Positions 54,773-62,839 of a stretch of DNA of 64,000 nt are shown here, piece after piece. Positions within the stretch are counted from its first letter, which is position 1, and every line of letters starts with the position of its first letter. Under the pieces are notes generated by a model. The model searched no databases and was not told the origin of the DNA. It worked only from the letters and a program-made list of their open reading frames with translations. Source of the DNA: an uncultured Spirochaetales bacterium (GTDB lineage: Bacteria > Spirochaetota > Spirochaetia > Sphaerochaetales > Sphaerochaetaceae); assembly GCA_944390045.1 (NCBI GenBank), contig CALXOO010000006.1, positions 1-64,000 of the forward strand. The letters are read 5' to 3'. The position numbers were made by a program, and so were the translations under genes.

Positions 54773-55501
54773 TTACCCCTTCATTTCGTTTATCAAGTCT
54801 ATTAGTCTTCTTCGCACTTCCAGGTCGAGAGAGGCCCGGGAGAGCACTTCCGGTCGGCTCAGCATCGTTTTTTCGAGCTTACGGAAAACACGCCAGGTAG
54901 CAATCCTTTCGTGATGACCTGACAACAATACATCAGGAACGGATTTTGTGCAATACCTTTCCGGCCTTGTATATTGAGGATACTCAAGCAGCTGATCAGA
55001 GAAACTCTCATCCTCAAGGCTCTCGCTGGCGATGACACCGTCCAGGAGACGGTAGACCGCATCAATGATCACTGTAGTCGCGCTCTCTCCAGATGACAGA
55101 ACGTAGTCACCGATGCTGATCTCATCATCGACATAGGTGTCAATCACCCTCTGGTCCAGTCCTTCATAATGTCCGCAGATGAAGACAAGCGACTCTTCTC
55201 CTGAAAGCTCCTGGGCATATGACTGAGTGAAGAGGCGTCCGGATGGACTGGGATAGATGACGCGCTTGTCTCTGGCACCGATGCTTTCCAGGGCCTTGCA
55301 GAGAGGATCGCACTTGAGCACCATTCCCGCGCCTCCGCCGTATGGCAGGTCATCGCACTTGTGATGCGGATCTGTCGCGAAGTCACGGAAGTTTATTATG
55401 CTGTAGTCCACCAGTCCCTTCTCAACGGCACGGGACATGATGGATGAGGTGAAAAAGCTTTCCACCATCGGCGGAAAGAGTGTCAGGATATCTATGTGCA
55501 T
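54773..55501 (-). CDS. trmD: tRNA (guanine-N1-)-methyltransferase
   Basis: Methylates G37 in tRNAs to prevent frameshifting. Family segments are [34 protein letters not shown], the SAM-binding knot [15 protein letters not shown] and [15 protein letters not shown]. The 242-residue length fits. It sits between rimM (one-base overlap, TGATG) and rplS, the usual order. Confidence 0.96.
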   Translation of the reverse strand: MHIDILTLFPPMVESFFTSSIMSRAVEKGLVDYSIINFRDFATDPHHKCDDLPYGGGAGMVLKCDPLCKALESIGARDKRVIYPSPSGRLFTQSYAQELSGEESLVFICGHYEGLDQRVIDTYVDDEISIGDYVLSSGESATTVIIDAVYRLLDGVIASESLEDESFSDQLLEYPQYTRPERYCTKSVPDVLLSGHHERIATWRVFRKLEKTMLSRPEVLSRASLDLEVRRRLIDLINEMKG

Positions 55502-56010
55502 CAGTCTGCGAGCTCCGCATTGAGCAGCTCGATCTCACCCTTCACGAAATCGGGCTTTGAAACGAAAGGCTCCATGTTGGGGATGATGATCTGGCTTCCA
55601 TCCGGACGGCGGACAAGCAGATAATCAGCCTGTGCCCCGTCGGCGACACTCTCCACAGTTCCAACCGCACGTCCTGCACACACAAGAGTGAGTCCGAAGA
55701 GATCTGCGATGTAGTACTCCCCCTCCTCCAGCTGTGGGCCGAGACTGCGTGGTATGTACATTATTCCGCCGGAGAGTATCTGTGCCTTCTCCTTGCTCTC
55801 ATAGCCAGAAAAACGCATGAGGAAGGCATCCGCGTGATGGGAAAAGTCCTTGACGGACACTTCCAGCCGCCTTGAGTCACGCCGCACTATCACGCAGCTT
55901 TCCAGGCGCTCGAGGTGACTGGTCTCACCGCTGTACGGATGAATGCGCACAAAGCCCTCCCATCCATGTGTCCTTCCGATTGATGCCGTAGCAAGAAGTT
56001 TCTCTTCCAT
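55501..56010 (-). CDS. rimM: 16S rRNA processing protein RimM
   Basis: Assists 30S head maturation with S19. 169 residues: an N-terminal RimM domain with TASIGRTHGWEGFVRIHPYSGE and a PRC-barrel half with EEGEYYIADLFGLTLVCAGRAVGTV and PNMEPFVSKPDF. The ATG at 56010 follows AGGATTAAT. A complete intrinsic terminator stands only 11 bases before the start codon, so expression of rimM-trmD-rplS must depend on readthrough or a promoter not recognised. Confidence 0.92.
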   Translation of the reverse strand: MEEKLLATASIGRTHGWEGFVRIHPYSGETSHLERLESCVIVRRDSRRLEVSVKDFSHHADAFLMRFSGYESKEKAQILSGGIMYIPRSLGPQLEEGEYYIADLFGLTLVCAGRAVGTVESVADGAQADYLLVRRPDGSQIIIPNMEPFVSKPDFVKGEIELLNAELAD

Positions 56011-56021
56011 ATTAATCCTGC

Positions 56022-56053
56022 AGAAAAAAAAGCGGCGGGTAGTGACTCCCGCC
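56022..56053 (-). terminator. Intrinsic terminator between khpA and rimM
   Basis: Minus strand: GGCGGG (56053-56048) pairs with CCCGCC (56039-56034), then GCTTTTTTTT. No convincing promoter was found between it and rimM, so it may act as an attenuator for rimM-trmD-rplS. Confidence 0.8.
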
Positions 56054-56059
56054 AGTCTA

Positions 56060-56293
56060 TCAGTCAAGTATCTCAAGGACAGCCCTCTTGCCGTCCTTGG
56101 TGGCACAGGCCGAGAGAATCGTCCTGATGGCCTTGGCAATGCGTCCCTGCTTGCCTATGACCTTGCCCACATCGTCCGATGCGACATGGAGTTCAAGTAT
56201 CGTGGACTTCTCGCCCTCGATTACATTGACACTGACCTCATCCGGTCTGTCCACTAGACTCTTGACCAGGAATTCAACCAGTTCTTTCTCCAT
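56060..56293 (-). CDS. khpA: KH-domain RNA-binding protein KhpA
   Basis: 77 residues, almost entirely one KH domain with the GxxG loop in [20 protein letters not shown]. KhpA commonly sits between rpsP and rimM, as here, and in Gram-positive bacteria pairs with KhpB to bind many RNAs. No khpB is in the window. It follows rpsP by 20 bases. Confidence 0.9.
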   Translation of the reverse strand: MEKELVEFLVKSLVDRPDEVSVNVIEGEKSTILELHVASDDVGKVIGKQGRIAKAIRTILSACATKDGKRAVLEILD

Positions 56294-56313
56294 AGCCAGC
56301 TCCCAGAGTAGGA

Positions 56314-56577
56314 TCAGTTCTCGCTGGTGCGTGCTGTGGAAATACCCTGCTTGTTGAGAATCCTCTTGACTGTTGCAGAGGGCTGGGCACCCTTGACGAT
56401 CCAGGCCTTCGTCTTCTCACTGTCGATTGTGACCTGTCTGTCCTCGGCCTCGATCGGATGATAGGTTCCAAGCTCCTCGATTGTCTCGCTGCCCCTTGCG
56501 CTCCTGCTGTCCATGACAACAATGCGGTAATAGGGTCTCTTCTTGGTGCCAAAGCGCTTAAGTCTAATGCTTACCAC
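56314..56577 (-). CDS. rpsP: 30S ribosomal protein S16
   Basis: 87-residue assembly protein of the 30S subunit. The start [28 protein letters not shown] and the GTYHPI motif are diagnostic. It lies 29 bases after ffh and 20 bases before khpA on the same strand. Confidence 0.96.
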   Translation of the reverse strand: MVSIRLKRFGTKKRPYYRIVVMDSRSARGSETIEELGTYHPIEAEDRQVTIDSEKTKAWIVKGAQPSATVKRILNKQGISTARTSEN

Positions 56578-56606
56578 GGTGTTTCTCCTTATTCTACATG
56601 ATAGGC

Positions 56607-57938
56607 TCAGCTGAAATATCTGGACAGCTGTGCCTGTAATTTCTTGTTTGTCATAAGCTTCCTCAGCATGTTCTTCTGCTTTTCGAAGGTCTTGAGGAGC
56701 CTGTTCACATCGGCCACAGAGGTTCCGGATCCCTTTGCAATCCTCTTCCTCCTGCTTGGTCCGATGACACGGTAGTTGGACCGCTCGAACTTCGTCATCG
56801 ACTTGATGATCGCCTTCTGGATTTCAAACTCCTTCATGTCGATGTCGTCCTCGCTGATGTTTCCCTTCGCACCGGGAATCATCTCGAGGATCTTGTCGAT
56901 TGATCCCATCTTGTTCATGCCTTCCAGCTGGTCAAGGTAGTCCTGGAGATCGAAGGTGTTCTTCTGCATCTTCCGGGCCAGCTTCTCGGCCTCTTCCTCG
57001 TCATAGATCTGCTGTGCCTTCTCGACAAGAGAGACGACATCGCCCATGCCGAGGATGCGCTGTGCTATGCGGTCAGGATGGAAGACCTCAAGATCCTCAG
57101 GCTTCTCTCCTGTTCCGATGAACTTGAGGGGCTTGCCGACCACGCTCTTCAGGGAGAGCGCAGCACCGCCGCGGGTGTCTGAGTCAAACTTCGAGAGAAT
57201 GACGCCGCTGATGCCGACCTTCTCCTCGAACTCCTGCGCTATGGCGACGGCATTCTGTCCGGTCATCGCATCTGCGACGAAGAGAGTCTCATCAGGGTGG
57301 ACCGCATCCGCGATGTCACGGATCTCCTTCATCAGCGACTCATCCAGATGCATGCGTCCGCTGGTATCGATGATCACGGTGTCATAAAGCTCATGACGTG
57401 CCGTTGCGACTGCCTCACGTGCGACCCTGACCGGATTCTTCTCTCCGGGGATGGTGAAGACGCGTACGCCGACCTTCTCTCCGAGCACCTGGAGCTGGGT
57501 GATGGCGGCAGGACGGACCAGGTCCGCCGCTACCAGCATGACCTTGCGGCCCTGCTCACGTGTCAGCTTGAGTGCCAGCTTGCTTGCGGTAGTGGTCTTT
57601 CCGGAACCCTGAAGGCCCATCATCAGGATGATGCTCGTGGCATCCTTTCCCTTGAGGTTCAGTCCCTGTCCGTCACCGCCGAGAAGCGCAACCATCTTGT
57701 CATAGACGATCTTCGTGAACTGCTGGCCGGGATCGACTGAGAGAAGCACCTTCTCTCCAAGCGCCTCTTCCAGCGTGGAATTGATGAATCTTCTGACTAC
57801 ACGGAGGTTGACGTCCGCATCCAGCAGGGAGATCTTGATCTCCTCAACCGCATCACGGATGTTCTTCTCGGTGATTTTGCCCTTTCCTGAAAGGGTCTTC
57901 ATGATGGAACCGAACTTGGTGCTTAGACTGTCAAACAT
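56607..57938 (-). CDS. ffh: Signal recognition particle protein Ffh
   Basis: GTPase that delivers nascent membrane proteins to the translocon. N domain, G domain (P-loop GLQGSGKTTTASKLA, DTSGRMHLD, TKFD-type LSKFDSDTRGGAALS) and methionine-rich M domain (about residues 300-443) are complete in 443 residues. A good promoter overlaps the end of smc just upstream. The SRP RNA gene was not found in the window. Confidence 0.97.
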   Translation of the reverse strand: MFDSLSTKFGSIMKTLSGKGKITEKNIRDAVEEIKISLLDADVNLRVVRRFINSTLEEALGEKVLLSVDPGQQFTKIVYDKMVALLGGDGQGLNLKGKDATSIILMMGLQGSGKTTTASKLALKLTREQGRKVMLVAADLVRPAAITQLQVLGEKVGVRVFTIPGEKNPVRVAREAVATARHELYDTVIIDTSGRMHLDESLMKEIRDIADAVHPDETLFVADAMTGQNAVAIAQEFEEKVGISGVILSKFDSDTRGGAALSLKSVVGKPLKFIGTGEKPEDLEVFHPDRIAQRILGMGDVVSLVEKAQQIYDEEEAEKLARKMQKNTFDLQDYLDQLEGMNKMGSIDKILEMIPGAKGNISEDDIDMKEFEIQKAIIKSMTKFERSNYRVIGPSRRKRIAKGSGTSVADVNRLLKTFEKQKNMLRKLMTNKKLQAQLSRYFS

Positions 57939-57965
57939 TCTGCCTCATCCTGCACAGCGAAATAC

Positions 57966-57995
57966 TTTATACAGTTTTTCCGCTCCACTCGTCAA
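57966..57995 (-). promoter_or_regulatory. Promoter of ffh
   Basis: Minus strand: TTGACG (57995-57990), 18-base spacer, TATAAA (57971-57966). The -35 box includes the smc stop codon. Transcription should start near 57960, leaving a 22-base leader with GAGG before the ffh ATG. Confidence 0.65.
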
Positions 57996-60832
57996 GATTT
58001 TTCCCTTCTCTTGCCGTCCTCATCGAAGTCGACGCGTCTGTCTTCCTCGTCAAGGATGACCGCCTCTCCTGCGATGTTGGCCAGCTTGTAAGTCACAGTT
58101 GTCGAGACACCGGCCTCCATCTGGGTCACACCGAGAAGGGACTGTGAGCCCATGACTGTGTGCGTGTTGTGGGTAATGATGATGAACTGGCTTGTCTGGC
58201 TGAAATCCTGAAGCACGTTCAGGAAGTAGCCGATGTTCTTGTCGTCAAGGGCCGCGTCGATCTCGTCGAGGATGCAGAACGGGCTTGGCTTGACCAGGTA
58301 GGTCGCGAAAAGAAGCGCGACGGCTGTCATGCTCCTTTCTCCGCCGGAGAGCAGAGTAAGGCTGATCAGCTTCTTTCCAGGTGGCTGGGCGAAGATGTCG
58401 ATTCCGCTGGTGAGCACATTCTCCTCATCAGCCAGAGTGATCTCTGCCCTGCCTCCGTTGAAGAGGCGCTTGAACATGGCCTGGAAATTGTCGCTGATCT
58501 GCTTATATGTCGCCATGAACATATCGATGCTTTTCTGCTGGATTTCCTCAAGGACCTTCTCCAGATCGGCCTTGGCCTTGTTCAGGTCATCCAGCTGCTT
58601 GGAGTAGAAGTTGTACCTCTCCTCGGCCTCCTTGAAGTCATCGACGGCCATGTGATTGATGTTCGGTCCGAGTGCGGCGATCTGCTTGCGCACCTCATCG
58701 AGCTCGTTCTGGACCAGTCTCTCATCAGGCAGGTCCTGCTGGGTGAGTCTGTCCTGATACTCGTTGAGACTTCTGGAATAAGTGTTGAAGAAGCTCGTGA
58801 AGAGCATCTTGATCTGCTCGTCCGCCTGCTGGGACCACAGGTCTGCCTTCTCTATCTCGTTCCTGAGATTGTGGATGGTCTCTATGGTGCCTTCCTTGCG
58901 CTTCTCCTTCTCGCCCAGACGGCTGTTGAGGCTCCTGATCTCATCCATCACAGACTGAAGCTGGTCCTTGTAGGAGGCAATGCTCTCAGCGAGTTCTGCC
59001 TTCTCCTCCTCTGCCCGCCTTATGTTCTGTGAGGTCTCTGTGATCCTCTGCTCATAGAAAGCCAGCTTGGTTCTGGCATCGTCCAGCGCTGCAGTGTTCT
59101 CCTCAATGCTTCTTCTTATGTTGAGCGCGATCTGCTTCGCACTGTCCAGTGAGGCCTGCATGGAGGCGACCTTGATCTCGATGGATTTGACCATCTCCCG
59201 CAGTGAGTCGATCTCCTGGCTCAGGGAGCTGATGCTCTGGCGGCAGGCAGCTATGTTCAGGCGGCTTTTCTCAATTCTCCGCCTGCACTCATCCTCTTCC
59301 TGCGTGATGCTCCGCTTGCGCGTGAGAAGACCTTCCGGAGCAAGAAGCGAGTCAATGAAGGGCGGAATAGTTCCACGGTATGAGGAGAAAGCCTTTCCGA
59401 GCTCCTCAAGCTGGGCTGAGAGAGACTCCAGATCCTGAAGTATCCTCTCCCGGGCATCAAGATCCTCTGGCATGTCGCGGTAGAAGCTCACTTTATCCGC
59501 AATGCGCCTGAGGATTGACTCAAGGCGCTGTGTGAAGTCCTTCTCACAGGCGCTGCGCCTCTGATGGGAATATTCCTGTCCCATCTTCTCGTCCAGTTCA
59601 AGCGCAAGATCCTCAATGACCTTCTTCAGCTGTCCGCCGAGTTCCTCAATGCGCTTCTCATTGTCGAGAATGTTCTGCTCCTCAGCCTCCAGTCTCCCGT
59701 TCTCGGTGTCAACCTTGGCCAGATCCTCCTCAATCATCCTGTTGGCATGCTTGAGCTGTCCCAGAGACTCATCAAGTCTGTCCTGCTTTTCGGCAATCGA
59801 ATCCTCATTCTCCTCCAGCTCCCTCCTGTCCCTCTCGATGAGGGCGTTGTAGCTGGACAGCTTGTCAGTGAACTCGTCTCTGTTCCTCAGGTATTCACGG
59901 TACTGGTCATCAAGGATCTTTATCCTCTCATTCCGGCTGTTGATCGTCTCCTCGGCACGGTTGATGCTGGTCTGCAGCTCAAATGAACCCTTGTTCTTCT
60001 CCCTTACGAGGGCCTGGTCCTCCTCTATGTCTGCCTTGAAGCCGTCAAGACTGGATGTCAGGGCCTCGAGCTGCTTCTCGTTGCTCGCCTTCTGCTGGAT
60101 GCGCAGGTCCTTGAGCTTCTGGAAGGTCTGGATCTGTATGGAGTGGAGTGTTACATCAAGGTCGAGCTGCTTCTTGACCAGCTCGTTGTAGTTTATCGCC
60201 TTCTCCGCCTGGTTCTTGAGTGAATTGTATGTCCTCTTTTCGGTTGCCAGCCTGATTTCGACCTGGGCTATGTTCTCGTTAGTCCTGTCGATCTTCTTCT
60301 GGGCCTCGTTGCATTCCACCTTGAAACGGCTGATGCCGGCCGCCTCTTCGAAAATATAGCGTCTGTCCTCAGGCTTCGAGGAGAGAATCTGGTCGATCTT
60401 TCCCTGCTCCAGGATCGAGTACGCGCTCTTGCCGATTCCCGTATCGAAAAAAAGCTCCCTGATGTTCTTCAGCAGACAGCGCTGTCGGTTGATGTAATAC
60501 TCGCTCTCGCCGGAGCGGAAGACACGGCGCTTGATCTCGATCTCTGCCAGATCCGTCTGAAGCTTGTGCTCGCTGTTGTCAATCGTGAGGGCCACTTCGG
60601 CGAACTGCAGCGGCTTTCTGGTGTCAGTGCCGTTGAAGATGACATCCTCCATTTTTCCGGCTCTGAGTGTCTTGGTGCTCTGCTCACCCAGAACCCATTT
60701 GATCGAGTCGACGATGTTGCTCTTGCCGCAGCCGTTCGGGCCCAGAAGGCTGGTTATGCCATCAGAGAAGTCGATATGGGTCTTGTCGGCAAAACTCTTG
60801 AAGCCGTTGATGTCCAGGGATTTGAGAAACAA
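57992..60832 (-). CDS. smc: Chromosome segregation ATPase SMC, short form without recognisable hinge
   Basis: Head parts are intact: Walker A GPNGCGKSNIVDSIKWVLGEQS near residue 32, the signature LLSGGERSMTAVALLFA and Walker B CILDEIDAALDDKN near the C-terminus. About 300 residues of coiled coil run out and back, but between them (about residues 480-505) stands only a short Pro/Gly/Tyr-rich stretch (SSYRGTIPPFIDSLLAPEG). Typical SMC has a globular hinge of about 150 residues there and totals near 1180; this one has 946. The start is TTG at 60832 with AGGAG seven bases upstream. ScpA and ScpB genes are present at 27626-29151. Confidence 0.9.
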   Translation of the reverse strand: MFLKSLDINGFKSFADKTHIDFSDGITSLLGPNGCGKSNIVDSIKWVLGEQSTKTLRAGKMEDVIFNGTDTRKPLQFAEVALTIDNSEHKLQTDLAEIEIKRRVFRSGESEYYINRQRCLLKNIRELFFDTGIGKSAYSILEQGKIDQILSSKPEDRRYIFEEAAGISRFKVECNEAQKKIDRTNENIAQVEIRLATEKRTYNSLKNQAEKAINYNELVKKQLDLDVTLHSIQIQTFQKLKDLRIQQKASNEKQLEALTSSLDGFKADIEEDQALVREKNKGSFELQTSINRAEETINSRNERIKILDDQYREYLRNRDEFTDKLSSYNALIERDRRELEENEDSIAEKQDRLDESLGQLKHANRMIEEDLAKVDTENGRLEAEEQNILDNEKRIEELGGQLKKVIEDLALELDEKMGQEYSHQRRSACEKDFTQRLESILRRIADKVSFYRDMPEDLDARERILQDLESLSAQLEELGKAFSSYRGTIPPFIDSLLAPEGLLTRKRSITQEEDECRRRIEKSRLNIAACRQSISSLSQEIDSLREMVKSIEIKVASMQASLDSAKQIALNIRRSIEENTAALDDARTKLAFYEQRITETSQNIRRAEEEKAELAESIASYKDQLQSVMDEIRSLNSRLGEKEKRKEGTIETIHNLRNEIEKADLWSQQADEQIKMLFTSFFNTYSRSLNEYQDRLTQQDLPDERLVQNELDEVRKQIAALGPNINHMAVDDFKEAEERYNFYSKQLDDLNKAKADLEKVLEEIQQKSIDMFMATYKQISDNFQAMFKRLFNGGRAEITLADEENVLTSGIDIFAQPPGKKLISLTLLSGGERSMTAVALLFATYLVKPSPFCILDEIDAALDDKNIGYFLNVLQDFSQTSQFIIITHNTHTVMGSQSLLGVTQMEAGVSTTVTYKLANIAGEAVILDEEDRRVDFDEDGKRREKS

Positions 60833-60848
60833 AGGTCAACTCCTATTC

Positions 60849-60878
60849 TTGACTGTGAGCTTTCTGGGAGGATAGCAT
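60849..60878 (+). promoter_or_regulatory. Candidate promoter of rnhB
   Basis: TTGACT (60849-60854), 18-base spacer, TAGCAT (60873-60878). The ATG is at 60893, so the leader would be about eight bases and has no Shine-Dalgarno sequence. It lies in the 60-base gap to divergent smc. Confidence 0.5.
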
Positions 60879-60892
60879 TTTTGCGGACTTTT

Positions 60893-61495
60893 ATGGAAGA
60901 AGAGCAGCTTTCCCTTTTCGATTTCAGCCTACCTGGCCTAGTATGCGGATGCGATGAGGCCGGACGCGGTCCGCTTGCCGGTCCCGTTGTCGTTGCGGCA
61001 TGCATCCTTCCTGAGGATTTCGACACCTCGCTTCTGAATGACAGCAAGAAGCTCAGCGAGAAACGCCGCTTTGAGCTCGAGCCACTGATCAGGCAGGAGG
61101 CTGTCGATTTCAGCATCGTCTTCATCGATCAGTATGAAATTGACAGGATCAACATTCTCCGGGCGACTCTCGACGGGATGAGGCGCTGCTATGAGGATAT
61201 TTCATCCCGCCACATGATCTCGACATACTACGTCGACGGCAACCGCACTCCGCTGATAGAGAACGCGAATGTGGTCACGGTGGTCCGAGGTGACGCGAAG
61301 ATCGCGCAGATCATGGCCGCCAGTATCCTGGCCAAGACCGCCAGGGACAGATATATGGTCCAGGAGGCAGAGAAATATCCTCTTTACGGCTTTGAGAAAC
61401 ACAAGGGATACGGAACCAAGACGCATTATGAAGCGATAAAGAAGTACGGACCCTGCCCTCTTCACAGGCTGACTTTCCTCAAGAAGCTACATTAG
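60893..61495 (+). CDS. rnhB: Ribonuclease HII
   Basis: Removes ribonucleotides from DNA. The catalytic motif CGCDEAGRGPLAGPVV begins near residue 18. The second Asp is in STYYVDGNRTPL, the next in VRGDAKIAQIMAASILAKTARD, and the C-terminal YGFEKHKGYGTKTHYEAIKKYGPCPLHR is intact. The ATG at 60893 gives 200 residues; longer in-frame starts reach back into smc. It ends convergently with the ZIP transporter, overlapping by nine bases. Confidence 0.94.
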   Translation: MEEEQLSLFDFSLPGLVCGCDEAGRGPLAGPVVVAACILPEDFDTSLLNDSKKLSEKRRFELEPLIRQEAVDFSIVFIDQYEIDRINILRATLDGMRRCYEDISSRHMISTYYVDGNRTPLIENANVVTVVRGDAKIAQIMAASILAKTARDRYMVQEAEKYPLYGFEKHKGYGTKTHYEAIKKYGPCPLHRLTFLKKLH

Positions 61496-62260
61496 CGCAA
61501 GCGTCAGCCCCATCAGGACTATGCCGATTATGACCGCATAGATCACAAGGTGATGCCGGCCATAGTTCTCTGCTGTCGGAAGCAGCTCGTCAAAGGCCAG
61601 ATAGACCATGATTCCCGCGACCAGGGCATAGACCAGGGCAAAGGTGAACGGGGTGAACACTGAGCGGAGGAAGAGAAAGCCCACAAGGGCACCCACCGGC
61701 TCTGCAAGTCCGCTTGCAAGGCTCATCATGAATGCCCTGCCCCTTGAGCCAGTGCTGTGGTAGACAGGACTTGATACCGTCATTCCCTCCGGAATGTTGT
61801 GAAGCGCTATAGCTACTGCTATGGATATGCCGCTCACCGGATCAGCCAGGGCGCTCATGAAGGAGGCAAGCCCTTCCGGAAAGTTGTGCACACCGATCGC
61901 AAGAGCGCTCATTAGCCCCATTTTCTTCAGGCTTCCTGAGCTTTCGTGCCCGAACTCATGAGGGTTCTCATCCTCGGGAACCAGCTTGTCGATCAGTGCT
62001 ATGACGGCCATGCCGATCAGGAAGAAGCCCAGAGACATCAGATAGCCTGTCCTGTGGCCATAGACGGCGGACAGGCTCCCGATCGCCTCAGGCAGCAGCT
62101 CCATGAAGCTGATGTAGACCATGACGCCAGCCGAAAGACCGAGCGAGAAACAGAGAAAGGCCGTATTCGTCTTCTTTGCGAAAAGCGGGATGAGACCTCC
62201 CACCGCCGTGCTCAGTCCGGCAAACAGCGAGATCAGAAAGGCAAAGGTCATCGGACTCAC
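61487..62260 (-). CDS. zupT: ZIP-family metal transporter (ZupT-like)
   Basis: Imports zinc or other divalent metals. 257 residues with eight membrane segments. The metal-site helices read IGVHNFPEGLASFMSAL and VAIALHNIPEGMTVSSPVYHSTG, the diagnostic HNxPEG motifs of the ZupT/GufA group. A further ligand lies in FMELLPEA. Its ATG overlaps the stop of the upstream PUR-alpha gene, so both are made from one mRNA. Confidence 0.93.
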   Translation of the reverse strand: MSPMTFAFLISLFAGLSTAVGGLIPLFAKKTNTAFLCFSLGLSAGVMVYISFMELLPEAIGSLSAVYGHRTGYLMSLGFFLIGMAVIALIDKLVPEDENPHEFGHESSGSLKKMGLMSALAIGVHNFPEGLASFMSALADPVSGISIAVAIALHNIPEGMTVSSPVYHSTGSRGRAFMMSLASGLAEPVGALVGFLFLRSVFTPFTFALVYALVAGIMVYLAFDELLPTAENYGRHHLVIYAVIIGIVLMGLTLALM

Positions 62261-62535
62261 TCGTCCAGATCTTCCTCTTCCTGCCTGGGGAAAGCCGCTT
62301 CCTTTCTGGCATGCAGCTTAAGATAATCAAGGCTCTTCTGCATTTCCTTGATGAATTCTCCGATGTCCTCCTGATAGACGAGAACTGACTGTCTGAGGAA
62401 ACGTCCTCCCTCAGTCGGCTTGCTCTCGACGATATTGAGGTAGAGATCTCCATACATGTTCGCCTTCACGTTGAAAAAATAGGTACGGTCTTTCCTGACC
62501 AGCTTTGAAGAGAACATTTCACCACGCTGTCCCAT
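62257..62535 (-). CDS. PUR-alpha-like DNA/RNA-binding protein (DUF3276)
   Basis: 92 residues with one PUR repeat: MFSSKLVRKDRTYFFNVKANMYGDLYLNIVESK followed by GRFLRQSVLVYQEDIGEFIKEMQKSLDYL. In Borrelia the related BpuR binds single-stranded nucleic acids and acts as a regulator. The ATG at 62535 follows GGAGG by six bases; longer in-frame starts overlap the promoter. The acidic end EEEDLDE overlaps the ZIP gene start by four bases. Confidence 0.85.
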   Translation of the reverse strand: MGQRGEMFSSKLVRKDRTYFFNVKANMYGDLYLNIVESKPTEGGRFLRQSVLVYQEDIGEFIKEMQKSLDYLKLHARKEAAFPRQEEEDLDE

Positions 62536-62565
62536 ACAGAACCTCCGCTGAATGCATTTTCCACT

Positions 62566-62594
62566 ATTAAACAGCAATACAGGAGCTGAGTCAA
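62566..62594 (-). promoter_or_regulatory. Promoter of the PUR-alpha and ZIP genes
   Basis: Minus strand: TTGACT (62594-62589), 17-base spacer, TTTAAT (62571-62566). The leader would be about 24 bases and contains GGAGG, so this mRNA has a normal ribosome site. Confidence 0.65.
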
Positions 62595-62668
62595 TAGCGG
62601 AGAAGTTGTTACAATTTCTTGTCATGCAATGAGATGTTTGATTCAGATAAAAAGTTTTCATTATCTGA

Positions 62669-62698
62669 TTGACACACATTCGCATCATGTGCTAGTTT
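62669..62698 (+). promoter_or_regulatory. Promoter of tRNA-Gly
   Basis: Perfect -35 TTGACA (62669-62674), 18-base spacer, TAGTTT (62693-62698). Start of transcription is predicted near 62705, seven bases before the mature tRNA. Confidence 0.65.
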
Positions 62699-62711
62699 AC
62701 ACAACGTCATC

Positions 62712-62783
62712 GCGTCTGTCGTATAATGGCTATTACCCCAGCCTTCCAAGCTGAAGATGCGGGTTCGATTCCCGTCGGACGCT
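62712..62783 (+). tRNA. tRNA-Gly (anticodon TCC)
   Basis: Acceptor GCGTCTG pairs with CGGACGC, with discriminator T at 62783. The anticodon loop CTTCCAA carries TCC. The T arm is GCGGGTTCGATTCCCGT. The CCA end is not encoded. Confidence 0.95.
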
Positions 62784-62789
62784 CAATCC

Positions 62790-62819
62790 AAGCTCCTGTG
62801 TGATACGGGAGCTTTTTTC
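62790..62819 (+). terminator. Terminator of tRNA-Gly
   Basis: AAGCTCC (62790-62796) pairs with GGGAGCTT (62807-62814), followed by a T run. It begins seven bases after the tRNA end. Confidence 0.88.
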
Positions 62820-62839
62820 TTGACCAGGGAGGAAGCGCC

